This document shows positions 46,459-58,346 of a stretch of DNA of 64,000 nucleotides, in pieces. Position 1 is the stretch's first letter. The number at the start of each line of letters is the position of its first letter. A model generated the notes under the pieces. That model saw nothing but the letters and a program-made list of their open reading frames with translations, did not search any database and was not told the origin of the DNA. Origin of the DNA: Lepidodermella squamata (Eukaryota > Gastrotricha); the NCBI GenBank assembly GCA_047495785.1, contig JBLDXI010000042.1, positions 3,782,001 to 3,846,000 of the forward strand, read 5' to 3'. The translations under genes were made by a program, and so were the position numbers.

Positions 46459-47767
46459 TCAATGCGCTGAATTATTAACCATAGGCGCCGAAAGAAGACG
46501 TGCATTAAAGTCAGAAACCAACGGAGAGTGCATAGCAACCATATAGTCCAGTTGTGGCAGGTGAGTTTGCCGTTCGCGATAAAGCGTATGGAAGAGGGTA
46601 GTAGATTTTCGAAAATAGCTCAGCATTTTGTATATATTCATCAGGCGCTCATCTACATTTGATGCAGATCGTCGCAAGCATAATTGAAGGGCATACTCGT
46701 ATCGCGTCCTCAGGTTTTCAACAGCAATGACGTTGTTCAAATTCAGAGCCTCTAAAAATGTACGGTAATGTAGAATCCAAGAGGTTTAAGGTTCTAACCT
46801 GCGTTGAGGCAAAGCAGAGAACAAAACAGCGAAAATTCTTCGATCTTTTGCAAATTACTAGCCACCATGTTGCCTGAATTAATCAAAATTTCTCTTCCCT
46901 GCTGGTGGAAGCCATTGATAGTCTCTTTGTACTTCTCGAATTTCTCATCGCCAATCTCCTTCCGCAGGGCTGTCGTCGACAATTTTATGCATTCCTCCGT
47001 GTTCATGGCTGAAAAATAGTTCGGCTCTTGTTTCTCAACATTGAATTCCAACGAAAGCTGAGCGACCAAAATCGGAAAAAACGACTGCGTGAACAAAATT
47101 ATGCGATCGTCGACTGAAACTTGATTCAGGCCGGGCAGTGAACTTAGGAATTCGCTGACTGCTTGCATGTAGGTTTCAAAGGCTTTCATCCTAAGAAGAT
47201 GCATTTCGCTGTATGGCATTTCACTGCTAAGTCTGATTCGGACTTTGCTTATAGGAGCAAGATGAGCAGCCGACTCCACAACCCTTGCCAGCAACCATTC
47301 AACAGATCCTTCGATAAGGGTTTTTGAATTCACGGCAGGAGCTCCAATCTCAATGTCACTCATAGTCATAGGATCCATTTTGCCTTCTAAATCAAGAGCT
47401 ATTCTTTTCGAAACAGTTTTTTCTTTGAGTATGATGAATAAAAATTATATTTGGGCATGGGGAAATGCTATTTGTTACCTGTATTGCATGGATTCTCTTC
47501 TTCGTTAATCGGCGATTTCTGGACATCTTCGGCTTCCGGATCTCGTCGCTTATTTCGCCTTACCTTCAAGCTGCTGTCTATTAACTTGAATCTACATATG
47601 CGGCACCGTTTTATCAATTTCCCTTCAGCGCTGCAATCGCATTCTCCCATCTGTATGTCCCTGTAGCGGCAGTGGAATCGACGGCAAGCTTCGCAAATAG
47701 GTTCCAGTGAGCTTTTGCCACATTTTCGCCTACAAACGATGCAAAAAGTCTCGCTTTTATCAACCAT
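46459..47767 (-). CDS. Divergent nuclear receptor transcription factor
   Basis: Exons 47767-47479, 47386-46799 and 46751-46459 encode 389 residues. The DNA-binding domain (about 8-70) has the first zinc module C..C...C..C with a P-box region CEACRRFHCR in place of the usual CEGCKGFFRR, and a shortened second module (CDCSAEGKLIKRCRICRFKL). A hinge rich in Lys/Arg/Glu follows. The C-terminal 240 residues are mostly helical with ligand-domain features (DRIILFTQSFFPILVAQLSLEF; final helix region LHTLYRER). The intron 1 acceptor is an NAGNAG type (TTAGAAG); the upstream AG was used, and the other drops one codon. Likely a nuclear regulator; target and ligand are unknown. It may belong to a lineage-specific expansion. 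Confidence 0.85.
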
Positions 47768-48123
47768 GTTAAGATGCAACAAAAAGCCAAGCTATGCTGT
47801 ATACGATTATGTGTTAGAAGAAAAACACATTCTACCTCAAGTACCTTGGTGACGTGAATTTTTTTCTTGAAAACGTGTTTTTTAATACATCATTATAGTT
47901 TGAGAATAATAATATAATAAACCATGTTTTAACTAGGTCGACGGATTTCTCGACATTTCGCATCTCGCAAAAATGATTAAAATCTCATGAATAAAATTGA
48001 AACTGAAAGCTTTTACGATAATTCACAGGACTAGAAAGATCTGGCGTGAGCGCAACGCGTCGCTAAGAGGAGACAAACGTTGGAATTAGTAAAGCTGATT
48101 ATTGAGGGTATGTTCAACCTTTA

Positions 48124-48481
48124 ATCTGGCGTAAGCTGCACTGGTACTGCCAATGTGAACCCCACTACACCTTCAGGTACGGTTGGTACTGTTACATCTG
48201 GGCCAACTACAACCCCAATGAAGCGAGCAACGCCCAACTGCTCATGGGTTCTGGTACCTGGCCTCAGTTCAGCAGCGACCCACGTTTTCTCAGACCTAAG
48301 TGGTAACACCTGCATCACTACAAAACTACTTCAATCCTGTAATTGTAATGACTTGGAAAAGACGCCATGTACCTGCTGCTCTGCTCTGTATGCGCATGGA
48401 AAGGGCCGCCAACGTAGGACCCATGGCGGTGAGCAGTTTGCTATTCATCGCGATTTGCTCGATTATGATCAACTTCGCTTA
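48124..48481 (+). pseudogene. Three-finger-like gene relic, 5'-truncated and frameshifted
   Basis: This matches exon 2 of the two live genes downstream: SC.GTANVNPTT, GPTTTPMKRA, CITTK, PCTCCS. The frame is lost after CTCCS and picked up in another frame for the hydrophobic tail (SSLLFIAICSIMINF). The first exon with the signal peptide is not found, and a TAA lies just before the homology. A dead duplicate of 48806-49419. Confidence 0.75.
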
Positions 48482-48805
48482 AAATCAAAGACATCAGAAA
48501 TTTACGTACCCACTCTTATTTCCTTTCAATATAATAAAGCGCACCGAACAGTTCCTCATTGATATCGAACCGAAGCTTCTCGAATGCGTCGAATTGATCA
48601 GCAAGACTTTGAATAATTTATTAATCACGAGGCTCCAAATTAAAGAACATAGATTCATCGCAGCAATAACGACCCAATAAACAATGAATCATACATAGAA
48701 ATGGCACCTAGGTGACGCTGGGCGATATAAGTGCCACAGGCTGACCATTCGCAGTATTATAGCATTTGGAAAAACTGATTTAAGCAATAAATTTCTCGCC
48801 GAAAA

Positions 48806-49419
48806 ATGTATCTCTTACAAAGTGCTGTCGTTTTACTGCTCTCATCCGAAGCTTTCGCTATCAATTGTCTGCAAGGATACGACGATGATACGATAGTTGT
48901 CACAGGCTGCAGTATGTGCGTGGTAAGTCTTGTGAAAAGAGACTCATTAATTTATATTTCAACGTTGCCATCTTAATACAGAAAGGCAACTGGGACTACA
49001 AGTTCGTCGAGGGTGATAGAGATAGGTCCACATATTACTCTGGCATAGGCTGCACTGGCACTGCCAACCCTACAACTACAGTTACAGTTGGCACGGCTAC
49101 CGCTGGGCCTACTACGACACCCATGAAACGGGCAAATGGCAACTGCTTGGCTTTAGTCATGGACACCGCAATACCTGGCCTGACTGGGACGGACGCAGGC
49201 ATTTTCTCTTACCTAAAAGGCGCCTGCATTACAACCAAATTCACAGAAGTATGTTCGAGCAATGACAGCGGCAACGACGCAATGTGCACTTGCTGCTCCA
49301 ATAACTGCAATGACAAAAACATGGCTTGCTCGTGGAACGGTGTCGCCACTTTCGGACCGATGACCCTCGCCAGCGTGTTGCTTATCGCTATTTGTTCGAT
49401 ATTCGTTAATTGGGCCTAA
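48806..49419 (+). CDS. Secreted/GPI-type small cysteine-rich (Ly6 or ET-module-like) protein 1
   Basis: Two exons, 48806-48922 and 48982-49419, give 184 residues. The signal peptide is MYLLQSAVVLLLSSEAFA. The first exon ends after GCSMCV, and exon 2 starts KGNWDYKFVEGD. A Thr/Pro/Gly-rich insert (about 60-80) precedes MKRA, then the second Cys cluster CITTKF, C..N, MCTCCSNNCND (CCxxxCN hallmark) and CSW. The hydrophobic C-terminus (TLASVLLIAICSIFVNW) suggests GPI anchoring. It could be a variant three-finger domain with an unusual long loop; the family is not certain. An AATAAA signal follows the stop at about 49427. Confidence 0.82.
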
Positions 49420-49427
49420 TCTACGAA

Positions 49428-50039
49428 CAATAAATTAGATGAAAAATTTATTATTATCAATGCTCTTCTATAAATTTATTCAATCCCTCTCAATCCACCT
49501 TAATAAAAATTTATATTTTTACTCAATGAGTTGTTTTGCTTGAATGAGCATAAGAGTCGGATTGATTTGAAGCAAAAGAGATGTTACCTCAAATCTGAAG
49601 TTACCATCGATGACTACTCATGCGGAGTTCGTTTTGGTTTTTCTAGAATTTTAATAATTACTTATTGTTTGTTGTTTCGGGGTGTTTTATTTTCAAATCT
49701 GAAGATGGTTCCGAAACGTTAAATGAATCCAACAACGTTGAGAATTTCTAGTTATCGAGCTGGTTACCAGAGAAGGGCTGGTTACTCTTAGAGATTGGAC
49801 TCATCATGATTCATCTTTTGCATAAATAAATTGATTATTGATGTTTGCCGTCTCTAGGCACTACTGCTAGAAGTGATCAATCGAATACCCGAAATCTCCC
49901 GGCTTAGTGCACGGGCAAGTGTCTGTAAATAGTGCCAAAACAAAAGCATGCCACCAAGCAACGCTGTCTGCCAAAACAACCATATCATTTGTGAGAAATA
50001 TAAGGTATCGCCATTCTCATTTTTTGTATAAGATTAAAC
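49428..50039. other. Spacer between the two cysteine-rich genes
   Basis: Holds the AATAAA signal region of protein 1 and AT-rich DNA. Open frames at 49531 and 49907 carry no family features. Confidence 0.4.
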
Positions 50040-50656
50040 ATGCTTGTCCTAAGAGTTGCATTCGTTCTTCTGCTCGTAACTGGCGCTTTCGCCCTTAGTT
50101 GCCAGTACGGTTACGATGACTACTTCTACACAGCAACTGGTTGCAGCATGTGCTTGGTAAGTGGGACCTTATAATATCTTCGAGATATATTTGGTCTTAT
50201 CCATTCAATCTCTAGAAAGGAAGTTGGGATTACAAGTACGTCGAAGGTGATAGCGAAAGAATAACTTATTACTCCGGAGTTGGCTGTTCTGGTTTCGTAA
50301 ACACACGAGCTACAACAACGCCTGGATCAACATCGGGACCTCAAACTACAACGACGCCGATGAAACGTGCTACTGGCAAATGCATGAGCCTCGTCATGGA
50401 CACCCAAATACCTGGCCTGACTGCTACAGGACAGCACATGTTCTCGTATCTCAATAATGCGTGTATCACCACAAAATTTACGGAAACCTGTTCAAGCAAT
50501 GACAACGGCAATGATGTAATGTGTACGTGTTGCTCGGACAACTGTAACGACGGCAACATGAAATGTTCCTGGAACGGTGTTTCGAGAATCAATGCTGTAA
50601 CCATCAGCACCTTACTTCTAGTTTCAGTCAGCTCGATTCTTGTCAATTATCTGTGA
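50040..50656 (+). CDS. Secreted/GPI-type small cysteine-rich (Ly6 or ET-module-like) protein 2
   Basis: Paralog of the preceding gene with identical structure: exons 50040-50156 (also 117 bases) and 50216-50656, 185 residues. The signal peptide is MLVLRVAFVLLLVTGAFA. GCSMCL ends exon 1 and KGSWDYKYVEGD starts exon 2. Thr-rich loop, MKRA, CITTKF and CTCCSDNCND are conserved, as is the hydrophobic C-terminus. The tandem array of two live copies and one dead copy suggests ongoing birth and death. Role unknown; surface display is likely. Confidence 0.83.
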
Positions 50657-51116
50657 TTGCTTGTAGTAACCTCTACTAATTCGCTGGCGAACTGATATTC
50701 TGAGATCACCCCTAATAAAATTACTATTTTTTCTTCTCTTCATAATTGAAGGGTTGAGAATGCCAGCATTTCTAATCAGAAATCCATCTCTCGGCTGTCC
50801 TGACTTTGGGTATCATTTCAGCGCAAAAACACGCCCTGAGGATCCAAGTCAATTACCCACTCTACCACCGTTTTTGCTTGTTGAGTGGCGCTTAACGGAC
50901 GGGTAATGAGCACATAGGGAAGTAAAAGACCAGGAGGCTGTTTACGACGCGTGTTTCAGCACGCACTGATAACAGCTCTTGACGCTCCGTGCGGCGACAA
51001 AGTACCGGTCACTCAAGAGCGACAGAAGGCGAGCTGAGATCTGGAAAATTCTCGTCATTAACGCTGCGTCAGATTTATAGCAAGATGAATAACTGTCTTA
51101 GCTGCTATCTTTTGGT
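50657..51116. other. Spacer before the collagen-type gene
   Basis: 3' region of protein 2 (AATAAA near 50714) and the presumed promoter of the collagen-type gene. Nothing else seen. An ATG at 51085 is out of frame with the chosen start. Confidence 0.4.
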
Positions 51117-53429
51117 ATGAGGTTTTTTCTAGCTGCTCTGGCGATTTCTATACATATCGCGCAATTAACGACTCTGAATCGTAAACTTTTAGCGCATTGG
51201 CCTAGGGCCCCAATGAACTTTTCATGTCTATTTAGAGCAAACGAGGAAACAGAATGGGAGGACAACGTCCAAGCCAGCTGTTTCAAGGCCGTTGCACAGC
51301 AACCAGAATAGAACATCTGGGGGTAGCAAGAGGATGAGCGTCAGTTCTAGAACGGAAGGCTCGGCCTCTCCGTTACCAATGGTCGATGAATCATCGAGCG
51401 CTGAGACTAACGACACGAAGAAACATTTCTTCATGGGAGGTCGAGGAGGAGGCCGATTCGGTGGGAATCGGTTTGGCGGAGGCGGAAGATTTGGAGGTAA
51501 TAGAGGAGGCGGCGGCGGGGGAAACTACGGACCGATCAATATTGCTCAGGTTAAACTTCTCTGAAAATAAATCTTGTCATCTTCTAAATTTTCGGATTTC
51601 AGGCTCAACAAATCAATCAGCAGCTCAATGTTCAGAACGTTCGGCCGATAGTTAATAATGTAGTCAATCGACCTCCTACCCACATTCATAACACTCAGAT
51701 AGTGAAGCCGATCCTTCAGCAACAGCAACAGGTGGTTCAACCGATAAACGTCCATGAACATTTGCATCAACAAGTCGTGCGACCCGGTACAGATTTTAGT
51801 CTAGCCCGTTTGGTCTTTTCCTTCAATTCTATTTCGTTATTTAGTAAACGTTCAGCAAACGCAAGTGGTCAGACCAGTATTGCAACAGCAACAGGTGGTT
51901 CAACCAGTCTATCAGCAGCAAGTAGTTCAGCCTATTGTAAACCAAGTGGTTCAACCACCCCCAGTCATAAATCAACAACAAAGTAAGCTTTCTCAAACTA
52001 GCACGCAGTTTGGACATTTTTTATTTGACAGTTGTAAGGCCGATCAACGTTCAGCCTGTGCAAACAGTTGTGCAGCCAGTAATTCAACCCGTTTATGAGC
52101 AAGTGAGTTGGTCTAATTTGGCTAATGAGCCCTGAAATGAACCTATCACTGTTCCAGGTGGTACAGCAAGTTGTTCAACCAGTGATTCAGGTTTGCTTCT
52201 TCTGATTCTTCCTTATGGCCCTTCATTATCTCAGCATTTCGAATAAAATAGCCTGTTGAAGTTCCAGTAGTTCAACAAGTGCAAGTCCCAGTTCCTTATC
52301 CAGTTTACCAACAAGTCGAGGTCCCTGTTTACCAACAAGTTCAAGTCCCTGTCCCTGTCATTCAACAAGTCCCGGTCGTGCAACAAGTCCCGGTACAAGT
52401 ACCCGTCGCTGTTCCCGTTCCCGTTCCAGTTCCAGTTATTGTCACTGAGCCACCCGTTCAAATCATTCAGCCTGTTGTCCCCGTCATACCGATCCCAAAC
52501 AACTTTCCAGGCATTCCTTGCCGTAAGTCTTGGAAGCTTTAGAAACGATTAACCAGACTATGTCTTTCCACAGCCCCAGGTGTTGCCGAAGGTGACGGCC
52601 CTCCAGGACCTCCAGGTCCACCTGGGCCGCCAGGACCTGATGGCTTTCCGGTAATATTTGCATTGGTAAAATTCTGCGTTATCTCAAGTTCAATTACAGG
52701 GACAAAATGGCAATGATGGAGGAGCAGGCATGTTCGACAATCTTCTGATTTCGGTACTTAATTCTCTTTCTAGGTCCTCCCGGTCCAAATGGCCGACCAG
52801 GTTCTCCTGGGAATCAAGGAGGTGCTGGTCCTCTAGGCCCACCCGGCCCAAATGGTATCAACGGTGGTCCGGGTAATCAAGGAAATCAAGGTATTCAGCT
52901 GATTTATGACTAATATCGAAGATTATTGAATCGATATCTTCCAGGTGCTCCTGGTCCGAACGGCAACGATGGTACCTTGGGTAAGAATTAGATTTGACCA
53001 AGCCAACAAGTACAGATTGCATCGGGCTTCTTATGATTTTCAGGCCCAGGCGGTCCAGCTGGTCCTGCTGGCCCACCGGGTGAGTTGATAACTGCATTCT
53101 GTTTATTATATATAATTTTCTTCGAAAATCATAGGACCACCCGGCCCTCCAGGTCCCCCAGGTAAGATAATAGTGGTATATTCTAACGAATGCGATTACT
53201 CTCATGGGTTTCCAGGTGATCCTGGTGCTAGGCGGAATCAAGGTAGAAAAGACAAAAATCCAAACAACGGCGGAAAGAATGATTCTGGTACAGATTTTGG
53301 TATTAGGAATATTTGTTCATTTAATTTGATGAAACAGGTCCGCCAGGGCCGAAAGGAGGAAAGCAGCGAGGTCCTCCTGCTCCGAATGTTGTGCGCAAGC
53401 CTGAGAGAACCCGGAATGTCGATGGCTGA
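51117..53429 (+). CDS. Secreted Gly-rich / Gln-Val-Pro repeat / collagen-type structural protein
   Basis: Fifteen exons: 51117-51180, 51236-51549, 51603-51786, 51845-51982, 52032-52102, 52158-52190, 52252-52522, 52574-52650, 52700-52727, 52774-52890, 52945-52980, 53044-53079, 53135-53161, 53216-53299 and 53338-53429, for 523 residues. A signal peptide (MRFFLAALAISI) precedes a basic Ser-rich region and a GGRFGGNRGGG-type Gly-rich block (about 95-125). About 230 residues of QQQVVQPV / VPVYQQVQVPV repeats follow (127-358), then Gly-X-Y collagen repeats from about 360, ending in a basic tail (RKPERTRN). Exons in the collagen part mostly start and end within Gly codons, as in other collagens. It lacks the nematode cuticle-collagen N-terminal pattern. 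A cuticle, adhesive or eggshell-type matrix protein is plausible. One intron uses a GC donor. Confidence 0.85.
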
Positions 53430-53731
53430 AAGCCACCTAAAAAAAGCGAAATTTTCAATATTTGTGATTTCGGCTAAATAACAACACTTTCAGATGAAAG
53501 AAAATAAAATACATTTTATTCCGCTTAAATTGATTCTACTCGCAATTTCATCTCGTCGAGTGAACGTCAACGAATGATTACAATCTGGATTGGATTAATG
53601 TCAAGTCAGTGTTCTCACTATTGCTTAACGTTAACGCCATTAAAGCGAAAAGATTGTTGTTCTATATCAATATTCTCAAAGTATCTCAAAGCCTTTGGCT
53701 TTTCCAGATGAGACAAAGGAGGTTTCCGATC

Positions 53732-56447
53732 TCAAATTAGCTTAGCTTCGCAGATGTACCAAACCTTATAGACACATTGAATTACCGTCCACCAGCCTGG
53801 GTAGAAAGGCGTTGAAAATTGCTGAATGGAGACCGAATCCTGCTTTAAGGACTTACCTTCTCCGCCAGCATTCAAAACCCCACAAAACGTTGAAGAAGTA
53901 GATGAACCAGGATACCCAGAGGCCCACACTCCAACGTTAGCGTACGGTTCGCCGCTAACCCATGCCCAGTTATTGATAGTCGTATTCCAATACAGTCCAA
54001 TTCTATAATCATTCATGCGATACCATTGGTCTAAAATAACATCGATGAATAACTCCTTAAAACTTCACACCGTTACTTACGACCAAGGCGTTGAGTGATT
54101 CCCATTAGGAATAAGTGTTCGTCCTTGCTCGTTATGCTGGCCAGATACCAGCCGTTTTGAGCGCACACAGCTTGGGCTTCGTCGTGATTCGCTGGTACCT
54201 TGTACAGCTTGTAGCAGCTACCGCGGTAATAATACGGGCACCCTATGAAAACGTTACTGTTCAGTAATCACGGTGTGTCCTTAAGCCCTTACAATCATTC
54301 ATGTCAAACTGGCAAAGCGCATTGGCCCTTTGCGCGATATTCTCAACCGTCCAATGATATGAGTCTGGCTGAGAACTGGTCTGTGTTATTGCGGAGTAGG
54401 AATCGTGAGGCGAGTCGTAAATTTGGTTTGCGGCCCAGTCAGACTCAGCTGTTAAGGGGACAGAAATAACGGCATGGTCAGAGAAATGTCATAGGCCTCA
54501 TACGGCACATCGGAACATCGCACGCTTCCGCAGCCCCGGTGTCCTGGCGGTAGCACCATGGCTGATTCATGACTGTACTGTCCGGGCTTCGACAATAGCC
54601 CATCGTTGTCAGCCAATCTGGGAAGTTGCGCCAATTACCCGTGTAGGCTGTAGTACTCCATGGTTTACACGAAGCTCCACTGGTTGTTTTGTCAAGTGAG
54701 CCCATGTACTCGCGGCCCAAAGGAGTGAAACGGCATGATTTTGGGTAAGACTGGGTGATTGCTGGGTGAATAGTTAATAAAAATTAGAGCGACAGTCTAA
54801 ATTTTTTCCACGGGAATGAGCTTACGAAATTCGCATATAGCTCCCCCGCCAGACCAGGTATAGCAATTCACGTCATTCATTGGGCAATAACTTCCTTGTT
54901 CATTTTGAACACCGCTCCATGAGCAGGCGCAATGCTCAGTGCCTCCTGAAGGCGAGCTGTTGATCATACATGAATACTATGCTATTTAATCGGAGGAATC
55001 AATTCAACGTTCATACCTGCTTTCCCATAAGAATCGTTTGTATAGAGGATTTTCAAGTGGCACGCGGTCATCCCAGGTAGTGTAATTGCCATTATGACCT
55101 TCGTCAGTGTAATCAACAAAAACAAATTGATAAGCGGCGTACGTGTAGCTAAACTTTCTGAGCCCATCGACTGGCTTAATGAGTTTCCCGCCCATGTTTC
55201 TGCACCACTGCATTTGGGAGACGAAATTGTTTGCAGAGCGAATTCTCACTAAGCAATTATCTCGATATCGGACACCGTAAGGACACCAACCTTCGCTTAT
55301 GTCTTTGATGTCCCATGTGACGCAATTTGTGCTGCATGAAACTTTGTCGGGTGACCCAATCCGGTGCACCCAACATGTGTTACCTGCTGCTTTACTAGGG
55401 AACCACGCTCCGTGGACACCATTAAGGTAGTTGCGGGTGATCTTACGGCACTCCAACTCGGTTTTCACCCACGGAAATCCGATGACATCCAGCCCACCTT
55501 TGTCGAGATTGACGTGGGTGGTCATCGGCCGTCCAGAGTGAACTTTGTCAAACGACCAAATGTTATCACTCCGAGAAGAATTGTTGCTCACTTCGCACAT
55601 TTTGTACTTCAACCAGCAGTTGCTTGTCGGGTAGACAAAGACAAAACCCACGCAACGATCGCGATAGGTACGATCACACTTCTGCGCGCACTCGCTAGTC
55701 GTCACGCCTGGAAAGTTGGTTATATCATTGCCGGGACAATTGCCACGGTAAACACGGTAGCCAGGTATCTCTGTAAAAGCATACTTTAAGCTTATCGATG
55801 TTGTTTGTTGTGGGGTTTAGACTTACCATCAATCGGCCTTGGCCAAAGCATACTGTCAAACAATGCGTAGCCATTCCACCACTTTGTCACATTGGAATAT
55901 TTCGTTGACAAAATCTTACATGGAAAAGTTATGTTTTGTTTGGTGACACTTGCATCTTAGTGGTTACCTGGTAAAGATTGTCCCTCTGCTGAGGAGACTG
56001 GAACGTTACCATTTCGGACATGTGGCGCTCCTCGCAGATTTGCCAGGCATCAGGGCGCAACCGCGAGAAAGGGTCCATGTAATAGCACTTGTTGCTGATA
56101 GGATCAGCCTCCCAGCCGGCTGGACAGAACTTTTTCTTGAAATACATCGCATACCCGCGCCCGGTGGGGTCAACGTCGAGCTTGGGAAGCGGCAGGGCAA
56201 GATCTTCATGGCTATAAAGTAAGCAACTTCTATATTCCTGGCTGAATGCAACGCTGGAACAGCCCTTCAGCAGGCAGTAGGTGAAGCACTCCCCTGATGC
56301 TGAAGCTGGGAATTCATATATAGGATCCAAGTTGACTGGTAAACGGTTATTGAGTTCCGGATATGTCAACCAAACCTGCTCAGTTTCAAGGCCAAAGGCC
56401 AATAGAAGATGAGCACAAAATAATGCAATCAATCGATTATCCACCAT
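53732..56447 (-). CDS. Secreted PAN-CTLD-PAN-CTLD-kringle-CTLD protein, paralog 1
   Basis: Nine exons, 56447-55968, 55914-55827, 55770-55017, 54956-54826, 54761-54504, 54448-54293, 54242-54081, 54030-53857 and 53796-53732, give 755 residues. After a signal peptide (RLIALFCAHLLLAFG) come PAN/apple 1 (about 30-105, GECFTYCLLKGC..), a C-type lectin-like segment (108-190, FCPAGWEADPISNKCYYM), PAN 2 and a PAN-like unit (195-345) and a second CTLD (348-485, ending ICEF). A kringle follows (about 497-572, CRFTPLGREYMG...GYCRSPD...PWCYRQD...CDVPMC), then a linker and a third CTLD (623-755, CPYYYRGSCYKLYK to WYICEA). In CTLD3 the calcium-site EPN is EPY, so sugar binding may be altered. Likely an extracellular recognition or adhesion protein. 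No protease domain is attached. Confidence 0.9.
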
Positions 56448-56480
56448 TGCAAATATGTTTTCGAGTCAACTGCTTCGAAC

Positions 56481-56521
56481 GTCTTCCGGCAAAAGCCATT
56501 CATGTCATTAATGATTCAGCT
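56481..56521 (-). promoter_or_regulatory. Upstream block conserved between the two kringle-lectin genes
   Basis: CATTAATGATTCAGCT (56506-56521) and the preceding CTT.CGG.AAAAG..CA.T recur at 63020-63061, 60-80 bases before the start codons of both paralogs. The core ATTAATGATTCAG also occurs at 63811-63823. Candidate core promoter element or 5'UTR. Confidence 0.4.
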
Positions 56522-57729
56522 CATCTTCACGCAGCAGAGTAATATTTGCGTTGGTGGCTTGACGCGTGTCGGCAAATTTCGCACTTTTATTTATTAAGGC
56601 GTTACAGACCGATTGCCCTTGGCGTACAATTAATTTTTCATTGCATAGGGTAGGAACTAGAAACATTTTTGTCCGGGCATATAGACGCTAAGTTATTGGA
56701 GAAGCAAAGTGTTCAGCAATATTCAAGTGTAACAAATAGGGCGAAAACACGCACTATTATAAGTTAGAATGGATGTTTTTCCCTCTCCATCTGAGGCTTT
56801 TGATGGTAAAATATGTATCCGATTAGGGGTACCTAATCAAAGCTGACGGATTGAGTGGCGCCGGTCATTTCGACCGATATGGTGTACGGGTGTAAGGTGT
56901 ACCCATGCGCATTTCTTCAAATAATTGCGTTTTCATCTAATGATCCCGGGGCTAATAAAAATACCTTCACATTTTCCCGTGCAAGTTTACCAATTCGCGG
57001 AATAAACTTGTGTGTTCAGGGCTGCTAAATCCTCTTGTCGACCCGCATTTTTGTAGTTACCACATCAAAATGCAAGGTTACCACGGATTAGATCAGAAAA
57101 CATGTTCTCACGTGGAACTGGTGTTTCCAACGCGTCGGCCGCTACAATGTCGTAATACTCAACATTTACCGCCAATTTGTATCCTCTCCTGACTTCCTCT
57201 ACCAAACCACAAAGTGTAGTTTAGCAAACTTTGCTTAAAGCGAACTTTGCATCGTATTGGCTCTTTACGACAAAGTGCACTGCATTCAGCCTGGAATATT
57301 CTTATCGAGCGTAGAATACCGAGTAACCATGGAGCGTGGCTGAGTTTGAGGGTAACAGCAATCGTTATAATCTCGCGGTGCGCTGTATTCACCTTGCCTC
57401 GTGGCGATTTTGCGACTTTTTTGTGGCGATCGATAATAACTTCCAGAATGAACTTATAATAACTCCTAACTCCTAGAATGAACTCAAACTGCAAAGAACC
57501 ATAGCGCAGCCGCTTTTTAGCGAAGCGGAAAAAATCGCAAAATAGAGCAGAAAAATTCTGCGCCAAAGAATGAAGACTGTTCGGGCCAATATTTTTCCTT
57601 TCTTAGTGGAACCAGTGAATCCACAATTTCCTGATTGGCCGGGTGGTTTGAAGTCTGTGATGTTTTGCGTCGTCTCCGGCTTATACTGGTAGGAATGATG
57701 CCTGCAGCCCACGATGACTTTACAACGCA
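56522..57729. other. Intergenic DNA between the kringle-lectin gene 1 promoter and tRNA-Pro
   Basis: About 1.2 kb without a supported gene. Open frames on both strands are short and have no signal peptide or domain pattern. Confidence 0.45.
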
Positions 57730-57801
57730 GGCCCGTTGGTCTAGGGGTATGATTCTCGCTTCGGGTGCGAGAGGTCTCGGGTTCAATTCCCGAACGGGCC
57801 C
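57730..57801 (+). tRNA. tRNA-Pro, anticodon CGG
   Basis: A full cloverleaf can be drawn: acceptor stem GGCCCGT / ACGGGCC, an A box (TGGTCTAGGGGT) in the D arm, anticodon stem CTCGC / GCGAG enclosing TTCGGGT, and a T arm with B box GGTTCAATTCC. The anticodon at 57762-57764 is CGG, reading proline CCG codons. There is no intron. A T6 tract follows. Confidence 0.95.
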
Positions 57802-57806
57802 ACTTG

Positions 57807-57812
57807 TTTTTT
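57807..57812 (+). terminator. RNA polymerase III terminator of tRNA-Pro
   Basis: TTTTTT begins six bases after the tRNA end, the standard pol III stop signal. Confidence 0.8.
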
Positions 57813-57955
57813 ATATTCTTATATTATATTCTCATATTATAGCCCCGCGGCGGCCCGGGTTTTCCCGATCAGGGAAAAAGTTTTACTGTGAAATTGGGGT
57901 TTTGCTGAAATTCAAGATCACTGCGTCTCGCAAAAAGTCGAGAAAAGCTCAGGGT

Positions 57956-58010
57956 GGATCGAACCTTCTATTGTCTGCCTACTAGGAAGACCCTCTATCA
58001 CTGAGCCGCT
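57956..58010 (-). repeat. tRNA-like relic (A-box and B-box, no cloverleaf)
   Basis: On the minus strand GCGGCTCAGTGATAGAGGG resembles a tRNA D arm with A box, and GGTTCGATCC is a B box about 35 bases later. The T stem and acceptor stem do not pair, so this is not a working tRNA. A tRNA pseudogene or the head of a tRNA-derived SINE is likely. Confidence 0.5.
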
Positions 58011-58346
58011 TGGTTTAGATGCTACGGTAAAAAGTGGCTGCGCTATGGCAAATTCAACAATACCTTGATAAATTCAAGGCTTATAAATTCGTCTTCTACC
58101 GTAGCATTTCGATTAGTTTGGCGTTCAAACTTTCGTAAATACCTAGCAGTTTACACGACATTAACTCTTGTTCCCAAGATTCGCGCCTTCAGCTTCTCTT
58201 CTACCTTATCTCGATAGCTAACTAGGCCACATTGTGACGCCAAAATTGCGTCTCAAGAAAAAGCTGATAATCATAACATGTCGTTCTTGCAGCAAACCCG
58301 GCTCATTTTTCGCCTACTTCCATCCTAGAATACAAAAATGTAGCCC

